Of a DNA stretch of 64,000 nucleotides, positions 1 through 8,023 are shown piece after piece. The position numbers and the translations under genes were made by a program. A model generated the notes under the pieces. That model did not search any database. It had not been told where the DNA came from and was given only the letters and a program-made list of their open reading frames with translations. Source of the stretch: Planctomycetota bacterium (lineage in GTDB: Bacteria; Planctomycetota; Phycisphaerae; Phycisphaerales; UBA1924); NCBI GenBank assembly GCA_018242605.1, contig JAFEBP010000004.1:287655-351654 (forward strand). Direction: 5' to 3'. Position 1 is the stretch's first letter; every line of letters starts with the position of its first letter.

Positions 1-1116
1 GACGTGGACGGCAGCCACATCCGCTCGCTTCTGCTCACGTTCCTGTTCCGGCAGATGTCGGAACTGATCCGGCGCGGGCACGTGTACATCGCCCAGCCCC
101 CGCTGTTCCAGATCACCAAGTCGGGCTCGCGCTCCAAGAAGGGCACGTACGTGCTGAACACCCGCGAGCTTGACGACGCGCTCATGGACATCGGCCTGGA
201 CGGCGCGGCGCTGGTCGTCCGCGAGATTCCCGAGGGCGGGGGCGACGAACGCGGGTACGAGGCAAAGGAGATCCGCCGCATCGAGGGCCAGGCGCTCAAG
301 CGCGTGATCCATTTGCTGCGGCGCCTCGCCGAGCTCGCGGAGATCGCCGAACGCCGCGGCGTGACCTTTGCCGACCTGCTGCGGGCCGCCGAGCGCGACC
401 CAGCGGCGGGCCATCGCCTGCCGACGCACCGCGTGTCGTGGCGCGCGGGCGACGAGTATGCGTGGTCCGAGGCCAACGCGCTGGACATCATCGCCCGGCG
501 TGGCCTGTATCTGGCTGATCACGCGCACAACGAAGAGCCCAAGCCCGCCGGCGAGGCCAACGGCACCGCGGCGGACCGGGCCGACGGCAAAGCCGTGGTG
601 CGCGAGCTGCACGAGAACCGCGAGCTGGACCGCTTGTTCGTGGAACTGGGCTCGCTGGGCGTGCCCGTGACCGCGACGACCTACGCGGATGCGCAGCGTG
701 AGGCGATCACGGGTGAGTCGATGCCCGCTCGGTTCGCGTGGCTCACGGCCCGGCAGGCCAAGTTGGAGCTCCAGCCACGCACCGAAGAAGAGGGCAGCGA
801 CGAGGGCACCCCCACCGCTCCGCGGTCCACATCCAACGTCGTCGAGTGCGCCAATATCCCGGCGATCCTCGACGGGCTGCGTGAACTGGGCCGGCGCGGA
901 CTGGACGTGAAGCGATTCAAGGGGCTGGGCGAGATGGATCCCGAGCAGCTTTGGGAAACCACGATGGACCCGACCCGCCGGACGCTGCTGAAGGTGGGCA
1001 TGGACATGGGCGGCGACGCCGACCAGTTGTTCTCGGTCCTGATGGGCGAGGAAGTCGAACCCCGCCGCCGCTTCATCGAAGAGCACGCGCTCGAGGTCAA
1101 GAATCTGGACATCTAA
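1..1116 (+). CDS. gyrB: DNA gyrase subunit B, C-terminal part (5' end outside window)
   Basis: This is the ATPase/TOPRIM subunit of the type II topoisomerase that introduces negative supercoils; GyrB works in an A2B2 complex with GyrA. The frame is open from base 1 and begins inside the TOPRIM metal site ([14 protein letters not shown]), so the true start lies upstream. Later come the conserved [12 protein letters not shown] segment and, near the end, [20 protein letters not shown], both hallmarks of GyrB/ParE. Roughly 170 residues separate these two blocks, so this is the long form with an inserted region in the tail domain, as in Gram-negative GyrB. It ends in NLDI, as many GyrB proteins do. 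ParE cannot be fully excluded without the N-terminal half, but the TMDP motif and the length favour GyrB. Confidence 0.93.
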   Translation, partial: DVDGSHIRSLLLTFLFRQMSELIRRGHVYIAQPPLFQITKSGSRSKKGTYVLNTRELDDALMDIGLDGAALVVREIPEGGGDERGYEAKEIRRIEGQALKRVIHLLRRLAELAEIAERRGVTFADLLRAAERDPAAGHRLPTHRVSWRAGDEYAWSEANALDIIARRGLYLADHAHNEEPKPAGEANGTAADRADGKAVVRELHENRELDRLFVELGSLGVPVTATTYADAQREAITGESMPARFAWLTARQAKLELQPRTEEEGSDEGTPTAPRSTSNVVECANIPAILDGLRELGRRGLDVKRFKGLGEMDPEQLWETTMDPTRRTLLKVGMDMGGDADQLFSVLMGEEVEPRRRFIEEHALEVKNLDI

Positions 1117-1155
1117 TCCGTTCGCGCGGGCGCGATAACACTCTGACATCGCATG

Positions 1156-1175
1156 GTTGACACCCGGGTGTCAAC
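1156..1175. promoter_or_regulatory. perfect 20-bp palindrome, candidate operator
   Basis: The sequence GTTGACACCCGGGTGTCAAC is a perfect dyad with no loop. It lies 40 bases after the gyrB stop and 94 bases before the ATG of the PilZ/response-regulator gene. An uninterrupted palindrome of this size is more typical of a binding site for a dimeric DNA-binding protein than of an RNA hairpin. There is no T-run after it, so a terminator is unlikely. The role is inferred. Confidence 0.45.
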
Positions 1176-1269
1176 GTTGTCGCCGCGCTCGCCGATGGTG
1201 CTCCGTGGCGTTGTACAGGGCGCGATCGCTGCCGCCGCCCCACACGCCCGTTTCAGGCACGGAGCAAAC

Positions 1270-2415
1270 ATGGCGATCGGAACAACGTCCAAGACCGACA
1301 ACTCGACCCACGGCCGCGTGAACACGCTGGGGATCCAGCAGCGCGACCTGGAGATGCTCCTGGAAGAGCTCGACCGAACGCAGTCGGACGACTGCAACCT
1401 GCGGCGGGAGTTCATCCGCCGTCCGTTCCGGCGCGCCACGATGCGGATGCACATTCTTCCGCAGGGCGGGCCCAAGCTGGAGATCAAGGTCGCGTGCCGG
1501 AACCTCTCGGCGGGCGGGGCGAGCATCCTGCACTCGGCGTACCTGCATTCGGGCACCAAGGTCATTGTCTTCCTGCCGCACCCCACCATGGGCGAGATCG
1601 AAGTCCGCGGCCAGATCAAGCGCGGGTGCCACATCTCCGGCATGATCCACGAGCTGGGCGTGAAGTTCGACAAACCCATCAAGGTCCGCGAGTTCGTGCA
1701 GATGCACGCGCTGGACAACTGCTTCTCGCTGGAAGCGGTGAAGCCCGAGCAGCTCAAGGGCACGCTGCTGTACGTGGAGGATTCGGTGCTGGAGCAGCGG
1801 ATCGTCAAGCACCTGCTGACGCAGACGCAGCTCAAGCTCAAGATCGCGGAGAACTTCGACGACGGGATCCGCATGGCGGCGGAAGGGTGCGACCTGATCC
1901 TGTCCGATCTGCATCTGAACGACAGATCGGGCGTCGACCTTGCCGCGAGGCTGCGTGCCGAGGGGATCGAGACCCCGATCATCCTGGCCACCGGCGATGT
2001 CACGGCGGAGGCGCGCGAGGCGCTCGCCAAGCGGACGATCGACTCGCTCATTTCCAAGCCTCTGCAGCAGCAGGTGCTGCTGCGGGCCCTGGCGGAGTTC
2101 ATGACCGCGGGTGTCGCCCCCAGCGCGATGGCTTCAACGTTGCCCAAGGACCATCCCAACTACCACTTGGTCCCGGCGTTTGTGGAGACGCTGCGAGACT
2201 TTTCCAAGCAGCTCACCGAGGCCGCGGCGAAGAAGGACCCCACGGCCTGCCGGAACATCGCCGTGCGGATCCGCGGTGTGGCTCCCTCGCTCGGTTTTGA
2301 GTATCTGAGTCGACTGGCGGGGGAAACGACCAAGGCCCTGGACGCGGACATCATGTCCGACGCGGTGCTGCAGCGCGTGTCGGCACTCGCCGGTGCATGC
2401 CGGCACGCCAGGTAA
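1270..2415 (+). CDS. PilZ + response-regulator receiver protein with degenerate HPt-like tail
   Basis: This is a 381-residue cytoplasmic signalling protein. Residues about 45-147 form a PilZ domain with both c-di-GMP contacts visible: the RxxxR arginines (R50/R54) and N-x-S-x-x-G (N78, S80, G83). Residues about 163-279 form a receiver domain with acidic pair E170/D171, phosphoacceptor D213 (LSDLHL), T241 and K263. Residues about 294-380 resemble a histidine phosphotransfer helix (AVRIRGVAPSLG), but the position of the phosphorylated histidine is Val332. The start was chosen at the ATG with GGAG 6 bases upstream; the frame is open further upstream (to 1153), but that stretch has no good ribosome site. 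It probably combines a phosphorelay input with c-di-GMP sensing. There is no output domain, so it likely acts by protein-protein contact. The partner kinase is not in the window. Confidence 0.85.
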   Translation: MAIGTTSKTDNSTHGRVNTLGIQQRDLEMLLEELDRTQSDDCNLRREFIRRPFRRATMRMHILPQGGPKLEIKVACRNLSAGGASILHSAYLHSGTKVIVFLPHPTMGEIEVRGQIKRGCHISGMIHELGVKFDKPIKVREFVQMHALDNCFSLEAVKPEQLKGTLLYVEDSVLEQRIVKHLLTQTQLKLKIAENFDDGIRMAAEGCDLILSDLHLNDRSGVDLAARLRAEGIETPIILATGDVTAEAREALAKRTIDSLISKPLQQQVLLRALAEFMTAGVAPSAMASTLPKDHPNYHLVPAFVETLRDFSKQLTEAAAKKDPTACRNIAVRIRGVAPSLGFEYLSRLAGETTKALDADIMSDAVLQRVSALAGACRHAR

Positions 2416-2441
2416 CCTCTTTGGTTATTGCAGGGGAAAAG

Positions 2442-2515
2442 GGTGACCAACGGGATTTGAACCCGCGACCCCGAGGATCACAACCTCGTGCTCTACCAGC
2501 TGAGCTATGGCCACC
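2442..2515 (-). tRNA. tRNA-His (anticodon GTG)
   Basis: The minus strand folds as a complete cloverleaf. The acceptor stem is 2508-2514 with 2443-2449 (one G-U pair), and the T arm contains GGTTCAAATCC. The anticodon stem CGAGG/CCTCG encloses the loop TTGTGAT, which places GTG as the anticodon. An extra 5' G (base 2515) faces a C discriminator (base 2442), the G-1:C73 identity pair specific to tRNA-His. CCA is not encoded; a short T-run follows. It is a solitary tRNA between two plus-strand genes. Confidence 0.96.
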
Positions 2516-2695
2516 GACTTGAGGCGATAGTGTATGCGGATCAATACGAATCGCCAAGATGCCGCGCGCTGCAACCGTTGCTGATACCCACACCCGACCC
2601 AAACACGCGGTTTCATCCTGCCGCTCCGTGACCCACTACCATCCGCCCGCGAAGGCCGCCCCTGCCGGGCGGAGTTGGAGCGTCAAAGGGTCTGA

Positions 2696-3601
2696 ATGAG
2701 CCAAGCCGGTGCGATCGCAACGAGAGTGGAAGCGGACGGAGAAGCGATGGCTGCGTCGCGCTCATACTGTGAGCGCACCACGCGGGAGGCGGCCAAGAAC
2801 TTCTATTACGGCCTGCGGCTGCTGCCAGAGCCCAAACGCTCTTCGATGTACGCCCTGTACAGCTTCATGCGGGTGATCGACGACATCGTCGACGAGGAGG
2901 CCGGAAGGCCCAAGGAGCACCGGGAGGCCGATCTGCATCGCATGCGGGCCGCGACCCAGGCGGCTCTGGCCACCGGCGTCTGCCCAGACGACCGCCCCTT
3001 CTGGCCGGCCTTTCTGGACATGGTCCGCCGCCACGAGGTGCCCCACCGCATCTTTGAAGACGCCATCGACGGTCAGGCCCGGGACCTCTCCACGGCCCCG
3101 TTCGCCGACTTCCCTGCTCTGGAACACTACTGCTACCTAGTCGCGGGCACGGTCGGTCTGGCCAGCGTCTATGTCTTTGGATTCACAGGCGGGCAGGACG
3201 TTGAAGCGTTGGCGATCAAGCGGGGCTTGGCGTTCCAGCTCACGAACATCCTCCGCGACCTCCGCGAGGACGCGGGCCGGGGGCGCGTCTACCTGCCGGA
3301 GAATGAAATCCGTGCCGCGGGGCTCACCGCCGCCGACCTGACCGGCGCGAACCAGTCCCCGGCGCTGATCGAGTTCCTGCACGCACAATCCCGGCGCGCC
3401 GAGTCGTTCTACGAGCAGTCCGCACCGCTCGAATCGCACATCGAGCCCGACGCCCGGCCGACCCTGCGGGCCATGACCGACATCTACCACGGCATCCTCG
3501 ACCAGATCCGGGCCAATCCGGCCCGTGTGCTGCGAGAACGGGTGTCGCTCTCGCTCCTGGCCAAGCTGCGCATCGGCTGGCGTGCGGCGCGATCTCGCTG
3601 A
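2696..3601 (+). CDS. hpnD: squalene/phytoene synthase family, probably presqualene diphosphate synthase HpnD
   Basis: This is a 301-residue trans-isoprenyl diphosphate synthase of the head-to-head type. In hopanoid producers HpnD condenses two farnesyl diphosphates to presqualene diphosphate, which HpnC and HpnE turn into squalene. Both aspartate-rich Mg-binding motifs are present: DDIVDE at 62-67 and DLRED at 188-192 followed by GRGRVYLP. The NFYYGLRLLPEPKR stretch at 35-48 is closer to HpnD/phytoene synthase than to HpnC. An alternative start at Met18 would still keep all motifs. The transporter and cyclase genes nearby make a hopanoid role more likely than carotenoid synthesis. HpnC and HpnE are not in the window. 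It converges on the hpnN-like gene with only 21 bases between the stops. Confidence 0.75.
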   Translation: MSQAGAIATRVEADGEAMAASRSYCERTTREAAKNFYYGLRLLPEPKRSSMYALYSFMRVIDDIVDEEAGRPKEHREADLHRMRAATQAALATGVCPDDRPFWPAFLDMVRRHEVPHRIFEDAIDGQARDLSTAPFADFPALEHYCYLVAGTVGLASVYVFGFTGGQDVEALAIKRGLAFQLTNILRDLREDAGRGRVYLPENEIRAAGLTAADLTGANQSPALIEFLHAQSRRAESFYEQSAPLESHIEPDARPTLRAMTDIYHGILDQIRANPARVLRERVSLSLLAKLRIGWRAARSR

Positions 3602-3622
3602 GGTTCCACGCTTATCCGGTGT

Positions 3623-6340
3623 TCAACCGTGGCGCATCCGCCGCAGAATCGGCCGCAGCACCACCACCGCCGCGAGGTAGATGCACCCGACGCCCAACGC
3701 CATCACGAGGCCCAGGCTCTTGAGCCCCTGGTGGTGCGAGACGGCCCAGAAGAAGCCGAAGGCTGAGCAGGTGGCGAAGGCGCACAGGCACAGGGCCCGA
3801 TCGCTCACATCCCACGCCCGCCAGACTCGCCGCGGGTGCGCCACGGCCTCCAGATGTCTGTGCACCAGGAAGACGCCGTACTCATGGCCGGCGCCGATGA
3901 GGATGGGCAAGCCGAAGAAGTTGGCAAAGTTCCAAGACACTCCCAACAGCCCCATCACCGCCACCAGCATCGGCAGCCCCAGGGCGATGACGCTGAACGC
4001 CAGGACGGTCGGCCGCAACCGCCGGAAGTCCAGGATCACCAGCAGGAAGATGAGCCCCAGCGCCAGGCCAGTTGAAGCGAAGAAGGCGTCACGCACGGCG
4101 CCGGTGACATGGTAAATGTTCGACGCGATGCCGGTGGCCCGCGGGGCCCCGGGTACCGCCGCGAGCATTGCGTCCACCTCGTTCATGAACGCCGCGAGGT
4201 TGGACTGCACCCACAGGTCCGCCTTGGGGTAGACGTACAGCGCGTAGGTGCCGTCGGCGCTGACTAGATGGGTCCGCAGTTCCGCGGGGATCGCCGACGC
4301 GTCGACCGGCGGTGGAGCGAACTGCGCCAGTGAGTCGCGGAGCACGCCGACGAACCCTGCCTGCCACGCGCCGAAGCGGGGGGCGTCCGTGGCGGCGAGG
4401 GGGTGGGCTTGCAACTCGGCCGCCGCGGCGTGAAGGGCCTCGCGATCCGGCCCGGTCGCCTGCTCCGCCGCTGCGAGGTACCGCTGCGCCAACGCCGCGG
4501 CACGCTTCGCGATGGAGGTGACCGCCTGCTCGGTCAGTTCCGGGGGCTGAGCCCATTGGACCGTCGGGAGCAACTTGCTGCGCTCCTGCAACAACCGCTG
4601 GTTGTCGAGGGCGTCCAGAATGCTCTCGGTCCGGTCCACCAAGGCCGAACCGCTCAGGGCATCGCGGCATCGACGCAGCATGTCCAGATCTTTTGAAAGC
4701 ACCGCGGCGGACCAGGTCTCCAGCCGATCCACCAGTTGCACCGATTCCAGGTTCGCCGCCTGGAGGTTGATCAGGCCGGGGTCAAAGCGCGATCGCAGCG
4801 CGAAGGGCAGGCCGATGAGCAGCAGGGTGCACCACGCGGCGGGTCCGAGCCACCAGGGCGGTATCCACTTCGATCCGCCCGACACCGCGCCACCCGATTT
4901 AGCGTGAACTGCGCTGGACCGCGGAGCAACCAGTTGGGTGGACGCGGCGCCGCGACGCGCCCGCCACCTTCCGGAGAGCGTCAAGATCGCCGGCATCACG
5001 GTGTAGCCCGCCAGCAGGCAGAGGAACAGCCCACCACCCGCGATGATCCCCAGTTCAGACGCTCCGCGGAAATCCGTGAGCACAGACACCGCGAACGCCC
5101 CCGCGGCTCCGGCGCATGTGGTATTGATGGGAGCCGCGATGTGCCGGAAGACCGCTACCCAGAGCCGCTTGGAATCCGTGTGCTTGGCCGCCTCGTGCTT
5201 GTACCGCGAGACGACCTGGATCAGGTAGTCGATCCCGATTCCGATGAGGGCGAGCAGGAACACCATCGAGAGCAGGTTCAACTCCCCCACCGTGGCCGTC
5301 GCCCAGCCGAACGTCCAGCCGATCCCGAAGCCCAGCCCGATCATGGCCACGAGCGCGAGCCAGATCGAACGCAACAGCGCGATCAGCCCGACGAAGATCG
5401 CGATCATCGCGAGCGTCTCGGCGATGCGGGCATCGGCGTCGGTGGTGTGCAGTTCATCGGCCTCCATCGCGGGCCGCCCGGTGACGCCCGCGGTGAACTC
5501 GGGGAACTCGCGCATCACCGCGGCGACTTGCGCACGCACCGCCGCGACCGACTCGGACAGGGCGGTCATCGAGGCAAAGTCCCGGTGCGGGTACACCCGC
5601 ACGAGCAGCACGGAACGCGAGGCATCCCGCTTGTCGGGCACGTAGAAATAGCCCAGCCTGGAAGGGTCGGACGCGTCCAACTCGGCCAGGTCCGGCAGCG
5701 TGCTCCCGACGGTGAGTGGCGCTTGCGGCCGCGAGAGCGCGAGATTCCAAGAGCGGGCCAGCAGCGCGACGAACCGGGCGGTCTCCGCGTCCGCCGGCGC
5801 CAGCATGAGCGCCGCAAGGAATCGCTCGGCGGGGCTCTGGCCCAGCAGCGCCGTCGCCGCGTTCTGGCCTTCACCCCACATCTTCGCCAGCGGGATGAAC
5901 CTCTTGACGTCCGCGAGCGCGGACTCCACGCGCTGGCGTGAATCAAACGCCAGCCCTTGCACGCCCATCTCCCGGGGGGACACGCGGTGTTCCATCAGCC
6001 GCACGTGCTGGTCGAGCCCGCGGAGTCTTTCGGCGATCGCCTCGGCCGCCTGCACCCATCTGTGCACCGGGGGCTTCTCGTTGCCGCGGGCCTCCACGAG
6101 CACGTACGCCGCTTCGTTCTCGGGGAATTTGGCGATGAAATCAAGGTATTGGCGGAAGACGGGGTTTCGATCCGAGAACTGTTTGTTCTGGTCGGTCGAC
6201 ACCTCCAGCCCGAGCCTGGCGGCAACGATGCTCCCGGCCAACGCCACCACGGCCACGAGCAGCGTGCCCCAGGGGTTCGCGACCACCGACAGCACCGCTC
6301 GCAACAGGACTCGGCGAAGACCGCCGCGCCGGCTTGCCAT
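3623..6340 (-). CDS. hpnN: RND/MMPL-family exporter, HpnN-like hopanoid transporter
   Basis: This is a 905-residue inner-membrane transporter with the RND layout: one N-terminal membrane helix (about 15-38), a large periplasmic loop, a bundle of helices around 'IAIFVGLIALLRSIWLALVA' and 'VFLLALIGIGIDYLIQ', a second large periplasmic loop, and a second helix bundle at the C-terminus. The internal duplication is visible: GIGIDYLIQ in the first half is mirrored by GAGHEYGVFLVHRH in the second. HpnN proteins move hopanoids to the outer membrane in Rhodopseudomonas (known). The assignment here rests on family and on neighbouring hopanoid genes. The start is the ATG sharing one base with the stop of the aminotransferase upstream (TAATG), implying translational coupling. 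The frame runs further upstream inside that gene, but this is a shadow. Confidence 0.75.
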   Translation of the reverse strand: MASRRGGLRRVLLRAVLSVVANPWGTLLVAVVALAGSIVAARLGLEVSTDQNKQFSDRNPVFRQYLDFIAKFPENEAAYVLVEARGNEKPPVHRWVQAAEAIAERLRGLDQHVRLMEHRVSPREMGVQGLAFDSRQRVESALADVKRFIPLAKMWGEGQNAATALLGQSPAERFLAALMLAPADAETARFVALLARSWNLALSRPQAPLTVGSTLPDLAELDASDPSRLGYFYVPDKRDASRSVLLVRVYPHRDFASMTALSESVAAVRAQVAAVMREFPEFTAGVTGRPAMEADELHTTDADARIAETLAMIAIFVGLIALLRSIWLALVAMIGLGFGIGWTFGWATATVGELNLLSMVFLLALIGIGIDYLIQVVSRYKHEAAKHTDSKRLWVAVFRHIAAPINTTCAGAAGAFAVSVLTDFRGASELGIIAGGGLFLCLLAGYTVMPAILTLSGRWRARRGAASTQLVAPRSSAVHAKSGGAVSGGSKWIPPWWLGPAAWCTLLLIGLPFALRSRFDPGLINLQAANLESVQLVDRLETWSAAVLSKDLDMLRRCRDALSGSALVDRTESILDALDNQRLLQERSKLLPTVQWAQPPELTEQAVTSIAKRAAALAQRYLAAAEQATGPDREALHAAAAELQAHPLAATDAPRFGAWQAGFVGVLRDSLAQFAPPPVDASAIPAELRTHLVSADGTYALYVYPKADLWVQSNLAAFMNEVDAMLAAVPGAPRATGIASNIYHVTGAVRDAFFASTGLALGLIFLLVILDFRRLRPTVLAFSVIALGLPMLVAVMGLLGVSWNFANFFGLPILIGAGHEYGVFLVHRHLEAVAHPRRVWRAWDVSDRALCLCAFATCSAFGFFWAVSHHQGLKSLGLVMALGVGCIYLAAVVVLRPILRRMRHG

Positions 6341-7725
6341 TATGCCATCACCGTCCGCTTGGCCAGGCCCATCACGGTCTCCCACGCCGACCCGGGCACG
6401 CGGAGCGTGTCGGCGAGCACGTCCTGCATTGCGTTCAGGAACCAATCCGCGTCGGCCTTTGACATCACCAGCGGCGGGAGGAACTTGATCACCTCGGTGT
6501 GATAGCCGGCCACCTGCGTCAGGATCTTGTGCTTCTGCATGAGCGGGATGACGATCATCTGCCCGAAGACGCCGAAGTTGAGCTTGTGCAGCATGTCCCA
6601 GGCCATCTTGAGCTTGAGGGATTCGGCGGGCCTGTGGAAATCGATGCCGAACATCAGGCCCTTGCCGCGAACTTCCTTCACGAACGGGCACGAGGCGCCG
6701 ATCTCGCGCAGCCGCTGCTGCATGTACTCGCCCATGATCGCGGCGTTCTCCACCAGCCCTTCGCTCTCGATGGCGTGCAGCGTGGCCAGCGCGGCGACCA
6801 TCGCCATGTCGTTCTGGCCGAACGTGCTGCTGTGCACGACGCACCGTTCGAGGGAGTTGAAGACCGCGTCCATGATCTTGGGGCGGGTCACCACGGCCCC
6901 CACCGGCACGAACCCGCCCGAGAGCGCCTTGGAGACGCACACGATGTCGGGCTCGATGTTGGGCCAGTGCTGGAAGCAGAACCACTTGCCCGTGCGACCG
7001 AGCCCGCACTGGATTTCATCCGCGATGAGCAGCGTGCCGTGCTTGCGGCAAAGCCGCTGGGCTTCCTCGAGGTACCCGTCGGCCACCACTTCGCAGCTCT
7101 TGCCCTGCACCGGCTCCAGAATGAACGCCGCGACGTTCCTGGTGGAGAGTTCCTTCTCCAGCGCGGCAAGATCGTTGAACGGCACCGCGCGCGTGCCGGG
7201 CATGAGATCACCGAACCGCTCCCGGAAGAACTGCGCGCCGTTCACGGAGAGCGATCCGAGCGTGAGCCCGTGGAAGGAGTGATCGCAGTAGACAACGCCG
7301 CTGCGGTTGGTGGCGGCACGGGCGAACTTGAGCGCCCCTTCGACCGCCTCGGTGCCGCTGTTGGTGAAGAACACCCGCGACAACCCGGCGCCGGTCACGC
7401 TCGTGAGTTTCTCAGCCACCAGCCCGGAGAGCAGGGAGCAGTTCATGCGCACCAGGTTGGGCATCTCCTGGTCCAGGTACTGCTTGAGCATTGCCTTGAC
7501 CTTGGGGTGGTTGCGCCCCAGCGCGAAGACTCCCCAGCCGGTCAGCAGGTCCAGGTATTTGTTCCCGTCCTCATCCCAGAGATAACACCCTTCGCCGCGG
7601 ACGTACCGCTTGTCGAACCCGATCGCTTTGAGCATCTTGACGAACGCGGTGTTCACGTGCGTCGCGTGAAGGTCGTACTCGCGGCCCTCGTGCTCGGCCA
7701 GATATCCGATGAAGTCTTCGTGCAT
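6340..7725 (-). CDS. hpnO: class III PLP aminotransferase, HpnO-like
   Basis: This is a 461-residue fold-type I aminotransferase of the acetylornithine/ornithine transaminase class. The PLP-binding lysine is K266 in VSKALSGGF, preceded by the cofactor-contacting acid in LLIADEIQCGLGRTG. The N-terminal GVFALGRNHPKV and FFTNSGTEAVEGALKFARAAT segments are also typical. In Rhodopseudomonas, HpnO makes aminobacteriohopanetriol (known). Position next to the HpnN-like transporter, with overlapping stop/start, suggests the same tailoring of hopanoid side chains here; this is inference, and ordinary ornithine or beta-alanine transamination cannot be excluded. The ATG at 7725 has no strong Shine-Dalgarno, but the family similarity begins right after it. 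Confidence 0.7.
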   Translation of the reverse strand: MHEDFIGYLAEHEGREYDLHATHVNTAFVKMLKAIGFDKRYVRGEGCYLWDEDGNKYLDLLTGWGVFALGRNHPKVKAMLKQYLDQEMPNLVRMNCSLLSGLVAEKLTSVTGAGLSRVFFTNSGTEAVEGALKFARAATNRSGVVYCDHSFHGLTLGSLSVNGAQFFRERFGDLMPGTRAVPFNDLAALEKELSTRNVAAFILEPVQGKSCEVVADGYLEEAQRLCRKHGTLLIADEIQCGLGRTGKWFCFQHWPNIEPDIVCVSKALSGGFVPVGAVVTRPKIMDAVFNSLERCVVHSSTFGQNDMAMVAALATLHAIESEGLVENAAIMGEYMQQRLREIGASCPFVKEVRGKGLMFGIDFHRPAESLKLKMAWDMLHKLNFGVFGQMIVIPLMQKHKILTQVAGYHTEVIKFLPPLVMSKADADWFLNAMQDVLADTLRVPGSAWETVMGLAKRTVMA

Positions 7726-8023
7726 GAATCTTGAAAGACCACCCGGGCTGCGGGTGTCTCCTCGTCGGTAGGCGGGTCGCGTCCTGCTACGAAAAGGGAT
7801 GGCGGCGCCAACGTGCACCGCACAACAAAGTCCAAACTCAACGGCCCCGTCCGTGGCCTTGATTGTAGCGAGTCGCGGAGCGCGCTTATCCTTGTGTCCC
7901 GCAGGCCCGGCGCCCGACCGCGGGCAGCTACACAGTTCCCCGAGGCTCGCGCCCCGGAACGACAGGTCGTCAACCGCCGCCGCGGAACCGCACATCCGTA
8001 CCGCCACAAGGAACCCCGCAGAG
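7726..8023. promoter_or_regulatory. divergent intergenic region between hpnO-like and shc
   Basis: This stretch of about 300 bases separates two divergent hopanoid genes and must hold both promoters if they are transcribed from here. I could not pick a convincing -35/-10 pair on either strand. An AAGGA lies about 10 bases before the shc ATG. Its role is inferred from gene orientation only. Confidence 0.35.
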
